Assembly: GCF_036417845.1 (NCBI RefSeq)
Contig: NC_089980.1
Coordinates: 46,684,501 to 46,748,500 of the forward strand
From: Apteryx mantelli
Taxonomy: Eukaryota; Chordata; Aves; Apterygiformes; Apterygidae
Direction of reading: 5' to 3'
Length of the DNA: 64,000 bases
Position numbers and translations under genes: made by a program. The stretch's first letter is position 1; each line of letters begins with the position of its first letter. Below, one piece after another: positions 55,601 through 64,000 of this stretch. The notes beneath the pieces were generated by a model that did not search any database, was not told the origin of the DNA, and worked only from the letters and a program-made list of their open reading frames with translations.

Positions 55601-58172
55601 TTCTCTGTTTGCTCTCCAGACAACTATTTTGCTTGTCAAATAAGAAAAAAAGAACTGTTGCAGTTTAGTGTCTCCTGGGTCTCCTTTTCTGCAATTAATT
55701 CATTTTAGCCTCTATCTGACTGTAGAATGAGGTCATCACAGAAGAAATCCACACTGGATTTACTAAATAAGAATATTCCCTCCTCTTTCTCCCCCACCCC
55801 AGAATACTTCAGCATGAAAGGACAGGAGAAAGTTTGTATGCAAAACACTCACAATTTACAACTTTGTCTGTCGTGCTCTGCTCTAGTGAACATTGGTTTA
55901 TTCAGCCATCTAAAACTAACCCTGTAATATTTCAGATTGAAGAAAAGCAAATATGTATCAATGGCTGTTAGATGTTTATAAACCCTCTCATACTTACGCC
56001 TGATGTCAAGCACTAAAAATGTTTTAAGCCATTTAAGACCAACACTATTTTATAAAAATTGTTTTATTTCCCTGCTAAGCATAAAAAAGCCCAACATGGT
56101 ATTTTTGATAGTCAGAACTTACCCCTTTTTCTGAAAGATTCAGTGTTGGCAAGTGCAAAGCTCTGGTGTGGGAAGATTTCCAGTCAACTGGCATTACATT
56201 ACCATAATTATCAGTCAAAGCATTCCAAATCCTACAGAGAGGAATAAAGGAACAAAAATGCAGACCTTAAAATGAACAGCAACTGATCAGCAGTTAACAT
56301 ATTTTTAATGACAATATATTTCTATCAACAAACTATTTTTTCTCCCTAAATTATCATCTACAAGTTACTGACAATATTTTAATAATATTCTGAAGTCAAA
56401 GAAAAAAAACTGTTTTTGAAAAGCATCATGCATTTCTCTTTTTAAATGCAAAACTTATGCACAACAGTGAAATAAAAAGACAGCTTGGTTACAAATTATA
56501 TAACCATACTCAAAATCTCTTTTGGAGTGGATGAGCTCTTCCTCTGATAAAATTTGAGCCAAGCTGTAAACTCTTTTCCCAGTGTTGCTGCTTTCCTTGC
56601 CTTTTGCACCTTAAAAATCAGGAATTAGCAGAGGCTGAGTAGCAACTTCCAGGTCAAAGATCAATTTTTACATCTTGTTTTAACTGCTTCTATAAAAGCT
56701 TCTTTTTTTTCATTTACCTCAGAATAATGAACAGGCACAAGTTACACTAAGATTTAGAAGAATTTTATTTTATCCAGAAGCACTCTTGCTCAGCTCAGCC
56801 CTCCACTCATGTTTACAGTTAACCACGTTCAGGACCAGTGTACAGCAAACTCTAGGCTTGCATGCACAGCACTATTCTGAAATATCAGCTCAGATTTTGA
56901 AACAGAGCAGCCCTATTAACAGGTTGCCTCAAGTCAGCTAACAGTTGATGCATGTTTGAAGTGGTTGCCCAGCTGGGCTCAGGGGAGGTCAGAGGAATGG
57001 CTCAGGCAGACTCAGAAGGGCAGGCAGAGACCTAGCACTCCACAACCACTCTAACTCACAGTTCTCTATACTTATCTCACTCTTTATATCACAGATACCT
57101 AGTCTTTTGCAGAGTGTGGTGTTTTTCTAAATTATTCTCCTAGGATAAGATATACAGTCTAGTTACGTCAAGGTTAAAGAAAAAAAATGCTGCAGTATTC
57201 TTAAAAAAAGATAAGCTGACAGTGAGATTGGCAGCTATAAAATAATGTTAAAAATAAAACCCATGAAAACAGCATAGCTCGTAGCTCTATTATTCAGTGA
57301 ATAAAACAAATATTACAGTTGCAATTTTCTCTGAGATTCTCTTCCACATCTGAACTGCTTTCCACGTATAATTTCAGGCAAACACTAAACTGTGGCATTT
57401 TACAAGAAGCTAAATAAGTACAACCTTCAGTCATTCCGTGCTTCAGAACAGTTATCGTTTCTTACCCAAAAGAGAAGCAACACGGAGATGTGCACTTTTT
57501 TTTTTTTTTTTTTTTGACAGTTACGGGAATAAAAGCCCAAAAGCTCAAACTAGCGCCGGCGGCTCGGCCAACCCTTGACGGTTGAGACTGAACAGGCGCG
57601 CCCGAACCGCCGGTGTCGGGCCCGCCGGCTCCCAGGCGCAGCCCACGGAGGGGAGAGGGGAGCCCTCAGCCCCCGCAGCCCTGCTCAGGCACGGCGGGAG
57701 GAGCGACCCAGGGGGCAGGAGAAGCGGCAGCGCGGAGGCCCAGGCCAGAAGGCCCGGGGGCAACGCTTTCAGACAGCCAGCGCGGAGGCCGCCCCACAGA
57801 CACAGCACGGCCCCCGGCCCCACACCCCCTTCCGCCTGGCCCCCCCGGCTCCGGCTCCGGCCCCGGCCCCGGCCTCGGCCTCCTCGCGCCGCTCCCGCAA
57901 CGGCCGCCGCCGGGCGCTGCCCCGCCGGCCCGCACTCACTCGTCGTCCTGCAGGGCGCTCTGCTCCGTGAGGGGCCGCGGCGCAACGCGGCTCTCGCCGC
58001 CGCCGTCGCGGGCCTGCGGGGGCTCAAAGCAGAGGGATAACTTGGCCGCCAAATCCCCCCCGCCCCAGCCGCCCTTGTCGCGGGCCGCCTCGGGGCCGCT
58101 CCCCGCGGCGGGCTGGAAGACCGAGAAGTCTTGCCAGTCCCCCGGGTCTCGCTGCGAGGCCTCCGCCGCCAT
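28665..58172 (-). CDS. FEZ2: FEZ2, fasciculation and elongation protein zeta-2, complete gene (9 coding exons)
   Basis: The coding sequence is the minus-strand join of 58172-57940, 56231-56123, 52924-52808, 50951-50807, 47449-47181, 44154-44074, 38134-38059, 33848-33783 and 28681-28665: 1113 bases, 370 residues plus stop. Every intron is GT-AG and every junction keeps frame. The product matches the FEZ family along its length: IWNALTDNYGNV (79-90), SDDEELREQLDMHSIIVSC (124-142), the acidic segment ESPDPEDDETPTQSDRL (164-180), a long charged helix (about 205-270) that should form the coiled coil, a K5 run (268-272), and a C-terminus ending LLTDYILKVLCPT. FEZ proteins are cytosolic adaptors linked to kinesin-based transport, neurite outgrowth and, with SCOC, autophagy; those roles are family knowledge. 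Human FEZ2 forms are about 353 and 380 residues, so this length is normal. Alternative FEZ1 is unlikely because the exon 2 and exon 4 wording fits FEZ2. Confidence 0.96.
33783..33848 (-). CDS. FEZ2: FEZ2 coding exon 8 (residues 344-365 plus 1 base)
   Basis: A 66-base exon with acceptor CTGCTTTAG|TC and donor AAAAG|GTGAGT. It completes Ile344 and encodes LHAMKEDSEKVPSLLTDYIL and a final Lys, which is almost invariant in FEZ1 and FEZ2. It is too short to be found by open-frame length alone; the assignment rests on the family match and on phase. Confidence 0.95.
37200..37290 (-). mobile_element. Short CR1-like 3' fragment in FEZ2 intron 7
   Basis: Phrases such as AGCTGGAAAGTACCTTAAGA, then TAGATCCAAAGCCCTGCACT, resemble the CR1 3' region (GGTTGGAAAGGACCTTAAGA type). 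The fragment is short and diverged. Confidence 0.4.
38059..38134 (-). CDS. FEZ2: FEZ2 coding exon 7 (residues 319-343 plus 1 base)
   Basis: The acceptor is TATTTGACAG|TAT and the donor CCAAAA|GTGAGC, 76 bases. It encodes YLTTVIPYEKKNGPPSVEDL and QTLTK, part of the conserved FEZ C-terminal region. The final A begins Ile344. Confidence 0.96.
41956..41997. repeat. 21-bp tandem duplication in FEZ2 intron 6
   Basis: Two adjacent 21-bp units, 41956-41976 and 41977-41997, differ at a single base (GTGTAC versus GTGGAC). Confidence 0.95.
44074..44154 (-). CDS. FEZ2: FEZ2 coding exon 6, probable cassette exon (residues 292-318)
   Basis: Exactly 27 codons, phase 0-0, with acceptor CTTTAG|CGC and donor CAG|GTGCTG. 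It begins RFSMEGISNVIQNGLRHTFG and ends GGEKQ. The donor deviates from the GTRAGT consensus at positions +4 to +6 and is the weakest in the gene. The 27-residue length equals the difference between the two human FEZ2 isoforms as I recall them, so alternative inclusion is likely here too. Confidence 0.94.
47181..47449 (-). CDS. FEZ2: FEZ2 coding exon 5, coiled-coil exon (residues 202-291)
   Basis: The largest exon (269 bases), with acceptor TATTTATAG|GA and donor ACG|GTAAGA. From VKRLSVAELNELLEEIETAI through LRDELEFEKEVKNSFISVLI it shows heptad-like Leu, Ile and Val spacing with dense charge, as expected for the FEZ coiled coil that mediates dimerisation and partner binding in this family. A basic tail, HKETAKKKKKLKNG, follows and could serve as a nuclear-type or membrane-contact basic patch (inference). 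The exon ends HMPGT. Confidence 0.96.
47938..47960. repeat. Perfect 10-bp inverted repeat, 3-base loop, in FEZ2 intron 4
   Basis: TAAAAGCTTG, loop TAT, then CAAGCTTTTA. A further AAGCTTTT half-copy follows a few bases on. Confidence 0.9.
50807..50951 (-). CDS. FEZ2: FEZ2 coding exon 4 (residues 154-201 plus 1 base)
   Basis: The acceptor is TTTTCTGAAG|GTG and the donor GAAGAAA|GTAAGT, 145 bases. It encodes VIEEIEEMMQ, the acidic stretch ESPDPEDDETPTQSDRL and SQEIQTLKRSS, ending SYEE. The last base starts Arg202, which is completed by the next exon. The many Glu, Asp, Ser and Thr residues suggest an unstructured acidic linker ahead of the coiled coil (inference). Confidence 0.96.
52808..52924 (-). 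CDS. FEZ2: FEZ2 coding exon 3 (residues 115-153)
   Basis: A phase 0-0 exon of 39 codons with acceptor CTTCCCAG|GTA and donor CAG|GTAAAG. It begins VNDNLNLDL and continues through the acidic SDDEELREQLDMHSIIVSC block to DEPLFTAEQ. Because it is symmetrical it could be skipped without a frameshift, but the block is conserved across the family and is probably constitutive. Confidence 0.96.
56123..56231 (-). CDS. FEZ2: FEZ2 coding exon 2 (residues 78-114)
   Basis: The acceptor is CCTCTCTGTAG|G and the donor GGG|GTAAGT. The 109 bases complete Glu78 and add 36 codons from IWNALTDNYG to NLSEKG. This segment is nearly word-for-word the conserved FEZ2 N-terminal block (NVMPVDWKSSHTR), and is the clearest evidence that this is FEZ2 rather than FEZ1. 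Confidence 0.96.
56232..57939 (-). other. FEZ2: FEZ2 intron 1 (1.7 kb)
   Basis: It starts inside the CpG island, where six GGCYCC-type hexamers sit at 57847-57882. A T20 run on the plus strand at about 57496-57515 marks a sharp change to AT-rich sequence. No other gene or RNA is seen. Confidence 0.85.
57847..57882. repeat. Six GGCYCC-type hexanucleotide units in FEZ2 intron 1
   Basis: Plus-strand units are GGCTCC twice, GGCCCC twice and GGCCTC twice. On the FEZ2 sense strand these read as GGRGCC and GAGGCC words. Confidence 0.9.
57940..58172 (-). CDS. FEZ2: FEZ2 coding exon 1 (residues 1-77 plus 2 bases of 78)
   Basis: The start is the ATG at 58172-58170. It has G at -3 and G at +4, a strong Kozak context. 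The peptide begins MAAEASQRDPGDWQDFSVFQ; the DWQDF motif is typical of FEZ N-termini. The frame stays open upstream to 58511, but that stretch is only Ala/Pro/Arg-rich CpG-island translation, so I chose the internal ATG. The donor is GA|GTGAGT, leaving phase 2. This is the most GC-rich and least conserved exon. Residues 21-70, rich in Gly, Ala and Pro, are the part I am least able to compare with the family. Confidence 0.93.
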
Positions 58173-58650
58173 AGCCGCCACAGCAGCTGGAAACAGCCGG
58201 CTACGCGCCTCCGGCAGCGCCACTCGGCCGTGCGCGCTCCCGGCCCCTCCCGCCGCGGCGGGGCGGGGCGCGTGACGGCGCTGGGCTGCCCAACGGCCGC
58301 TCCCCAACGGCCGCCGCGGGGGGCGGGGCTGGGCGCGCGCAGCCGGGGGGGGGGCCGCCCGCGGCGGCAGGGGGCGCAGCGGTCGCGGCCGCAACCACAG
58401 CGCCGTCAGCGGGCGGCGCGCTGGCCCCGGCGCCAGCGCCGCTCCGGCCGGCCGGCACGGCACGGGGCCCGCGGCTGGGGTTAACCGGTCCAGCCTGGCC
58501 ACGGCGGGCACCGAGCAGCGCTTAAGCCGCCCAAACCAGGCGTTTGTACGTCACGTCTGCTCGGGTGCGCTGCCCGCGACCACCCGGCCTCGCTCCGCGA
58601 GAGGCACAAAAGGCACCTCGTGGCCTCCCTGCGCTGGCGTTAGCACCTGC

Positions 58651-60579
58651 CTCCAAGGCAGAAGACAGCTCCTGGAGATGCCGCTGTCACAAATAGGATG
58701 CCTTAGAAACACACATTTGAAAGGATACTGCCGTGCTTTTGTAAAAACTGGCAAGTCGCAGTTTAATTTTGCCACTGGCAGAGATGCTTTTACGGATTTA
58801 AGCTTTGGCTGTGGAAGTGAGCATTGTTTCTGGGGAACTTGGGTTTCTGTCCAAGCAAGGTGATAGCTGTGGGCCTGGGGCATAAATGAAGGGCTTTCAA
58901 ACAGTGGAGCAGTTCACCAGGGAAAAGGGAGGGAAGGAAAAGTAAGAATATTTGCTGTAATTTCATTGTAACCTGGTAACCTAGGGATGGGTGGGTTTGG
59001 GGCTGTTTTCACGATTTGGCCATCCACAAGCATAAAACTTAACTTTTGGAGATACTTGTTTTTTATTAGCACACAGTCACTCCACTTCCAATCCTTTGCT
59101 ATCTTTATGCTATGTCTATTTGTGCAATAGGTTATTTTTATCTAGAACAGGCTTTTTTTAATCTAGAACTTTTTTGATCCACTGTAAACTTTTGGCATCC
59201 CCAACAGTATGTGGCAAGAAATTTCTCTGCACAAAGAAGGCTCAAAACAAATACAAGATGTTAAGTTTCTTTTCATACTTCCTACTTGGCATTTTGAAAG
59301 AGACAGCAAGTGGAAAATTCATCCCTTGTTCAGCTTCTCCATGCCACGTGGACTTTTAAAGATCTTTGTTCTATACTACTTAGTTACTGCTTTTACAAGC
59401 TGACAAACCCTAGTCTATGTAGGCATTCCAGGTATGATCCTTTCTGACACTATGAGTAGCGTGAGGGAGACCAGGACTACTTTCAGTGTTCAAATGTGGA
59501 TTTACGCAGTGGCATAATGTTGTTTTCTGGTTTGTTCCTTCTTCCTAACATCCTATTTAAGTTTTCAGTTACTACTGAAGACATATTTTCACAATGCTGT
59601 TTTTAATAATCCTGGGATCTCTTTCCTGAGCACTAAAAACATGCAGTGCCCATTACTGTATGTGTAAAAAAAATTTTTTTTTTCCCCCTCCACATGCACG
59701 ACCTGAGGAAATAGAGGAATGTTTGCAGGCAGCGTGAAGAATATTTAAAGACTCTATTCTGGAAGACATACCACCTCTCAGAGCAAAAAAGCTGGAATAG
59801 TTAACTAGCAAGGAAAAGGAAATTACTGGACATAAATAGGCATCTTTCAAACAGTAGAGCTGCATCCAAATGAGGAAATCAGTACATAGTGTCTAGCAAG
59901 TTGCATCTAAAAATACAGTAAGGCAAATCAAGAATTTAAGAAACAACTTGTAGAAGTCAAAATACCATAGTAAATCCCTTTCTGGATATATCTTGAGCAA
60001 AAAGTTTGCTGGAGTCCATAGGGCTAACATGTGATGAAGGTATAAAAAGGACTTGATAAAATGGTATCAAACCCTCACATTTAGGTTTCCATATCCATTC
60101 AGTTTGGGGAGGTGTGAATACTGGGACCCTTCTTTATGGGTTATCACTAGAGTCCAGCAAGTATTTCTATACTTGAGGACATGCTCTTAAGCATACTAAA
60201 AGGATGTGAAAGAGGGAGGGAATAGCAAAGAAACAAAAGGTAGTAAGTTATTCAGAGTAATAAAAGTAAGGGCTGGCTGTGAGAATTTCAATATATTATG
60301 ATATTGAATATATTATGATATTGATATATGGATGAAATTCAGCATATATAAATATAAAGGGTGCACATGAGGGGGGAAAACAAAACAAACAAAACCCCTG
60401 GCCTGTCCTAGTCAAAGTCAGTGATGGGCTTCATAATAACTACTACTACTTGGGCATTTTGGATTATTACAGTTACTTCTGTGAGAACACTGACTCCGTG
60501 GTCAGTAGCAGTCAAACCAGTATATATAATGCTAAGCCCAGGATGCACCATGTTTAAACAACATGGACATTTTCAGTCC
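58651..60579. other. Upstream intergenic DNA, no recognised gene
   Basis: The composition falls back to AT-rich immediately after the CpG island. Short open frames on both strands lack splice or promoter context. Confidence 0.6.
60290..60323. repeat. Perfect 17-bp tandem duplication
   Basis: AATATATTATGATATTG occurs twice back to back at 60290-60306 and 60307-60323. Confidence 0.95.
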
Positions 60580-61125
60580 CTCTGCCCTTGATCTCAAAAG
60601 GATGTAAGAGAATGGGAAGTGATGCAACGAATGGCAAGGATGACCAAAAGGTATGGATGGAATGGCTCTCATACAAAAAGCTTGGGACTTTTCAGCACAG
60701 AAAAGAGAAGACAAAATGGACTGAATATAGCAGTCTGTAAATTAATGGGTGGCATATAGATGCTGATCCACTGCTTCTCTGAATGCAGAAAGTAAGGGAT
60801 ACCAAATGAAACCATTAAGGGGGTAGGGTCAAAACAAGAAAAGGAGGCAGTTTTTCCACACATCATGTAGTTAAGCAGAGAAATTCCTTGCCTCAAGGTG
60901 CTACAGATACCAGAACTTTACATCAATTCCATTATTTTACAAATAGAAGAAAGAACATTGTGGGCTAATATGGACATTCTCTGTGACTCAGGAAGTCCTT
61001 GAAGTGCAAATTGCTGGAAAGAAACCATTATCTCCTCTTTTTACACACTTTCCTACATATCCACCCGTGGTCACAGTTGGAGACCATGTACCACCTTAGA
61101 TAGACCTTTGATTTGGTCTAATATA
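60580..61125 (+). mobile_element. Old CR1-type LINE 3' region, plus orientation
   Basis: The order of phrases fits the sense strand of an ancient amniote CR1 3' region as I recall it: GGCAAGGATGACCAAAAGGT, CTTGGGACTTTTCAGCACAG, ACCAAATGAAACCATTAAGG, AGGCAGTTTTTCCACACATC, AGAAATTCCTTGCCTCAAGG, and TAGATAGACCTTTGATTTGG at the end. Divergence is high and small indels are many, so the insertion is old. It lies 2.4 kb upstream of the FEZ2 CpG island. Confidence 0.7.
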
Positions 61126-61958
61126 TATATATTCTTTCTTCATAAATTTTTGCTTTTGTGTGTTTTAATTGTGGTAAAGCTAAGCTTCATTTCTTTTGGC
61201 ATGAAAAAATTTAGTTGAGATTTCTGGCCCTCTTGTTGCTGTAGTTCTCCTCACTTTGTGTTATTATGTATCAAAAATAAACAAGTAAAAAGAACAACAA
61301 CAAACAGAAAAGGAGAGTTCAAGCATGGTCTCTGATTGTACAGACCTTCTATAGGACCTATAGAAGGGCCATTAAGCTCATACCACAGCCCCATATGATT
61401 ACTTGTGACACTGCATGATAGTTGTGATTAGACCAGATGGCATGGCAGAGGCCAACTTTGAGAGATACTGAATGTTGAAACTATCTGGAATTCCACAAAC
61501 CCCTCTAACGTGAAAATTCTTCCATGTAAAATTCAGAACTTTCCCTAACTGAAGTAATAGTTACTGAAGTAACTATTCTCTTCCCATAGTTTTCCTGAAT
61601 TGTTCTGGACTAAGGTCAGCTTGACGACTTACGAATTCCTACTTGAAGGGAAAAATAACACCAAGATAAAAACTAATGCCTCAAGGACCACTTTAGGCAA
61701 GTCATAAATATGAACATTTAAAAAATATGCATCAATAGGTTTAAAATTTTTTTATTGTGCTGCCAAGAGCCAAATTACAAGAAACCGCCTTACAGTTAAA
61801 AAAGTAAACAAGCAATCTGCTGAACTGCAGTGCACTCCGAGTGCCACATATGCATCTATTTTTCAGAAAATTATATCTGCATTTCTCTTACAAGAGCACA
61901 ACAGGAACCAAAGTAAAAGAGTGTAATGGATACAGCACATAGGATAAATCATATCTTT

Positions 61959-61991
61959 AAAATAATAATAATAAAATAATAATAATAATAA
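61959..61991. repeat. (AAT)n microsatellite
   Basis: About ten AAT units with one interruption (ATAAAATAAT). Confidence 0.95.
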
Positions 61992-62936
61992 AAAACATTT
62001 TACACCATGTCCTATATCCTGCTAATATTTTCAGAATATGGCCTTGATTGTAAAACAAAAGCAAGCATTTACAATTCTGGATAAAGACTGCTTACTCTTA
62101 TGCAAGGAATGGATGTTTTGTCTTGACAAAATCTTTGCAATAACTGGACAGAAACATCTCTGTTTCAATATCAGATTGAGTACAAAACACTGGGGAGACT
62201 ACATTTTTTCTTATTTGTGTTTGGAAACTGAAGTTATATAAGCAGAAAAAATGTTGACCCTTAATGATACACCTATTTTTTTCTTTGATGCAAACAGCTA
62301 GAACACCTTTTTGATATTCTAAAACAAAAAAATTGTTAATCTTCAGATTAATAAATTAGGTCATTATAATAATAAATTAGGGTTTTTTTCAGTTTTAAAG
62401 TTCAGCAACCTCTGACCAAGTATTTACAACAATACTTGAGAGTTCCTTTACAAAAAATACATTTTCTTTTCACATTAAGCATACTGGGTAGCTGTGTCTT
62501 TTATGACAAGCATTTGTAAAAGAAAAAAGGCAATGCACAAATGGGTAATCAGTATAAAAGTGCCAAGACCTGTTTGGAAAGTTAACATTGTATTATACAG
62601 TCAGAGTTATAAATGAGGCAAGCTACAACAAACTTCCAGCTTAATGTGGACAATATTCCAGTAGTTGTTTCAAACAATTGTTTGAAAAAAACAAAAACAA
62701 AAATAAAAACAGAAAAAAAGAAAATCCAGGAGCTGATGGTGTTATTCTAAGGAGCTGATTAGTGCTGCATGTATATTGTCATCAGTGTCTCTAGCCAATG
62801 CATTCATTAAAAAGCCTTTTTAAGGCTAAGCAGGAAAAGAAAAATAAGAAACACCCTGAAATGTAGCAAGTAGCAAGAGCAACGCTTACTGCTATATTCG
62901 TGCACGTACTGTACACACGCAAACACAAGAGTGCAT

Positions 62937-62966
62937 GCACACACACACACGCACACACACAGACAC
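62937..62966. repeat. (CA)n microsatellite
   Basis: About thirteen CA units with a single G interruption, ending in AGACAC. Confidence 0.95.
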
Positions 62967-63132
62967 TTTCAAATCAAATCAAACTGTAGGTAGAATGAGA
63001 TGCTCTTTTCTTGTCTTTCCTAAACTCACAAGCGATTAAGCATTGATATGGAATGCCTGTTTACCTGTTTCTGCTCTGGGTAAAATCTCTCTCAGATAAA
63101 AATACATTCAACAAGAAAAAAAATAGAAAAAT

Positions 63133-63234
63133 ATATACTGTATATATAGTATTTTATATATACAGTATATATGTATAGTGTATATACACATGCACCTAGG
63201 TATACATATGTATAACTAGGTGCATATGTATATA
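63133..63234. repeat. Two adjacent palindromes in an AT-rich tract
   Basis: First, a perfect 14-bp stem (63133-63146 with 63157-63170) around a 10-base loop. Second, a nearly perfect 54-bp palindrome centred at 63207/63208, whose arms carry GCACCTAG and CTAGGTGC at 63192-63199 and 63216-63223. Confidence 0.85.
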
Positions 63235-64000
63235 CATAATATATACACAAACATACAAATACTTTTTGTTGTTTTTAGCATAATTATATTTACATAAATA
63301 TTCCTATAATGCTAAAGTTTAAAGAAACATGATCTCCTTTTTTCTGAGCTTCAAAAAGGTGCTTGAGTAATATACAATTAAAATTAAGCAGCTTCCTAGC
63401 ATGGAAGTAGTTTCTAAATCTGCATACCAGTAAATAAGAACAACAACAGGAAAAAAAAACAACCTTAAAACAGTCTCTTTTTTACTCTCTTTTAAGCAAG
63501 AGCTTTGTCCAACAAAAATATTTTTTCTTCTCCTGTATGAACAACCAGAGATTGATACAAAATAACAAAACAAAACCACAACAGACAAAACAAACAAAAG
63601 CCCCTGGAACTGCATGGTGTTCTTGACTTTTCCTTACTTCCTTCAATACTGCTGTCAAAAGATCCAGTGCTCATATCAGGAATTACTTAGGCCTCAGTCA
63701 TTTGCTAACTCTGCCAAAGTCAGGCTAATCTAGCCAATCAGCTTTGAAGAAAACAAAAATAAAACAAAAAGCAGCACAAGGTATAATTTTATACATCCTT
63801 AATAAACCCACCCTTTATTTTCTGCTATAACCTTTTCCTTGCTATTTCATTAATTACTGTAGCTTCTCATCATATAGAAAAATATTTGAAGCTACACCAC
63901 ACCTGTGATGTGACAAATTCTGTTCTAGGAGTATATTATTGTAGCAACAGCTGGAAAAAAAAAAAAAAAAACAACAGACCTTTTTTTTTTTTCATCTGGG

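Larger units (their letters stand above)
47450..56122 (-). other. FEZ2: FEZ2 introns 2, 3 and 4
   Basis: Intron 2 is 52925-56122 (3.2 kb), intron 3 is 50952-52807 (1.9 kb) and intron 4 is 47450-50806 (3.4 kb). All are AT-rich. They contain poly-A/T tracts, a CA run at about 55422-55434, and a perfect 10-bp inverted repeat at 47938-47960. I recognise no nested gene. Confidence 0.8.
57540..58650. promoter_or_regulatory. CpG island over the FEZ2 promoter, exon 1 and start of intron 1
   Basis: GC content and CpG density jump sharply from the AT-rich flanks at both edges, and CpG is frequent throughout. The island covers the start codon at 58172. Upstream are GC boxes (GGGCGGGG at 58261-58268, GGGGCGGGGC near 58320-58330), a TGACG half-site at 58273-58277, and a duplicated CCAACGGCCGC at 58290-58300 and 58304-58314. 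A TACGTCACGT element lies at 58547-58556. No TATA box is obvious, which fits a dispersed-start housekeeping promoter (inference). Confidence 0.85.
61126..64000. other. Upstream intergenic DNA, no recognised gene
   Basis: AT-rich with the microsatellites and palindromes listed separately, plus A- and T-runs at the window end (about 63955-63992). The next gene expected on this side from mammalian synteny, VIT, is not visible. Confidence 0.6.

Noticed and set aside
57613-58275. 220-codon plus-strand open frame antisense to FEZ2 exon 1
   Set aside because: It is a Pro/Ala/Arg-rich translation of a CpG island, opposite a confirmed coding exon, with no family similarity. Long stop-free frames are expected at this GC content.
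58173-58511. In-frame open extension upstream of the FEZ2 start codon
   Set aside because: The extension is low-complexity GC-rich translation, and the ATG at 58172 has an excellent Kozak context and family-like N-terminus.
62023-62241. Plus-strand open frame behind an acceptor-like ATATTTTCAG
   Set aside because: No donor or partner exon was found. It shows how often acceptor plus open frame arises by chance here, which lowers confidence in the other uncalled blocks.
63600-63680. Possible short minus-strand first exon (ATG then GAAGGAA|GTAAGG)
   Set aside because: Only about 12 codons, no promoter features, and nothing in phase downstream within the window.

Overview
The window is nuclear DNA from an amniote, most probably a bird. 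Three things point there: a large split gene with long introns and GT-AG splice sites, a CpG-island promoter, and interspersed repeats that look like CR1 LINEs. One gene can be reconstructed completely: FEZ2 (fasciculation and elongation protein zeta-2), on the minus strand from the start codon at 58172 to the stop codon at 28665. Nine coding exons (233, 109, 117, 145, 269, 81, 76, 66 and 17 coding bases) keep phase throughout and encode 370 residues ending in the family's VLCPT. No frameshift or internal stop is present. The 5' end lies in a CpG island of about 1 kb (57.5-58.65 kb). The 3' UTR probably ends near paired AATAAA signals at 27.57 kb.

Layout. 1-4.9 kb: no recognised gene. 4.93-5.59 kb: a minisatellite rich in ATCGAT and TATCGATA, with units of roughly 165-210 bp. 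5.6-10.6 kb: no recognised gene, with one isolated exon-like block at 9323-9460. 10.64-11.5 kb: an old minus-orientation CR1. 13.45-17.57 kb: three exon-like blocks on the minus strand that join in phase and may be the 3' part of an unrecognised gene or pseudogene. 15.5-16.45 kb, inside that interval: CR1-related sequence. 17.77-20.45 kb: a degenerate tandem array with a period near 180 bp. 20.5-22.95 kb: a GC-richer block with no recognised gene. 22.95-27.5 kb: AT-rich intergenic DNA with a GT/AT microsatellite. 27.56-58.17 kb: FEZ2. 58.2-58.65 kb: promoter. 58.65-64 kb: upstream intergenic DNA with an old sense-orientation CR1, microsatellites and two palindromes.

FEZ2 is an intracellular adaptor, paralogue of FEZ1, with acidic N-terminal and central segments and a C-terminal coiled coil. 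No other gene in the window can be tied to it. CRIM1, which lies tail-to-tail with FEZ2 in mammals, is not recognisable in the 28 kb beyond the FEZ2 3' end. No tRNA, rRNA, CRISPR array or intact transposon was seen. Motifs, splice sites and family matches come from reading the sequence and from recalled family knowledge; no database search was run.
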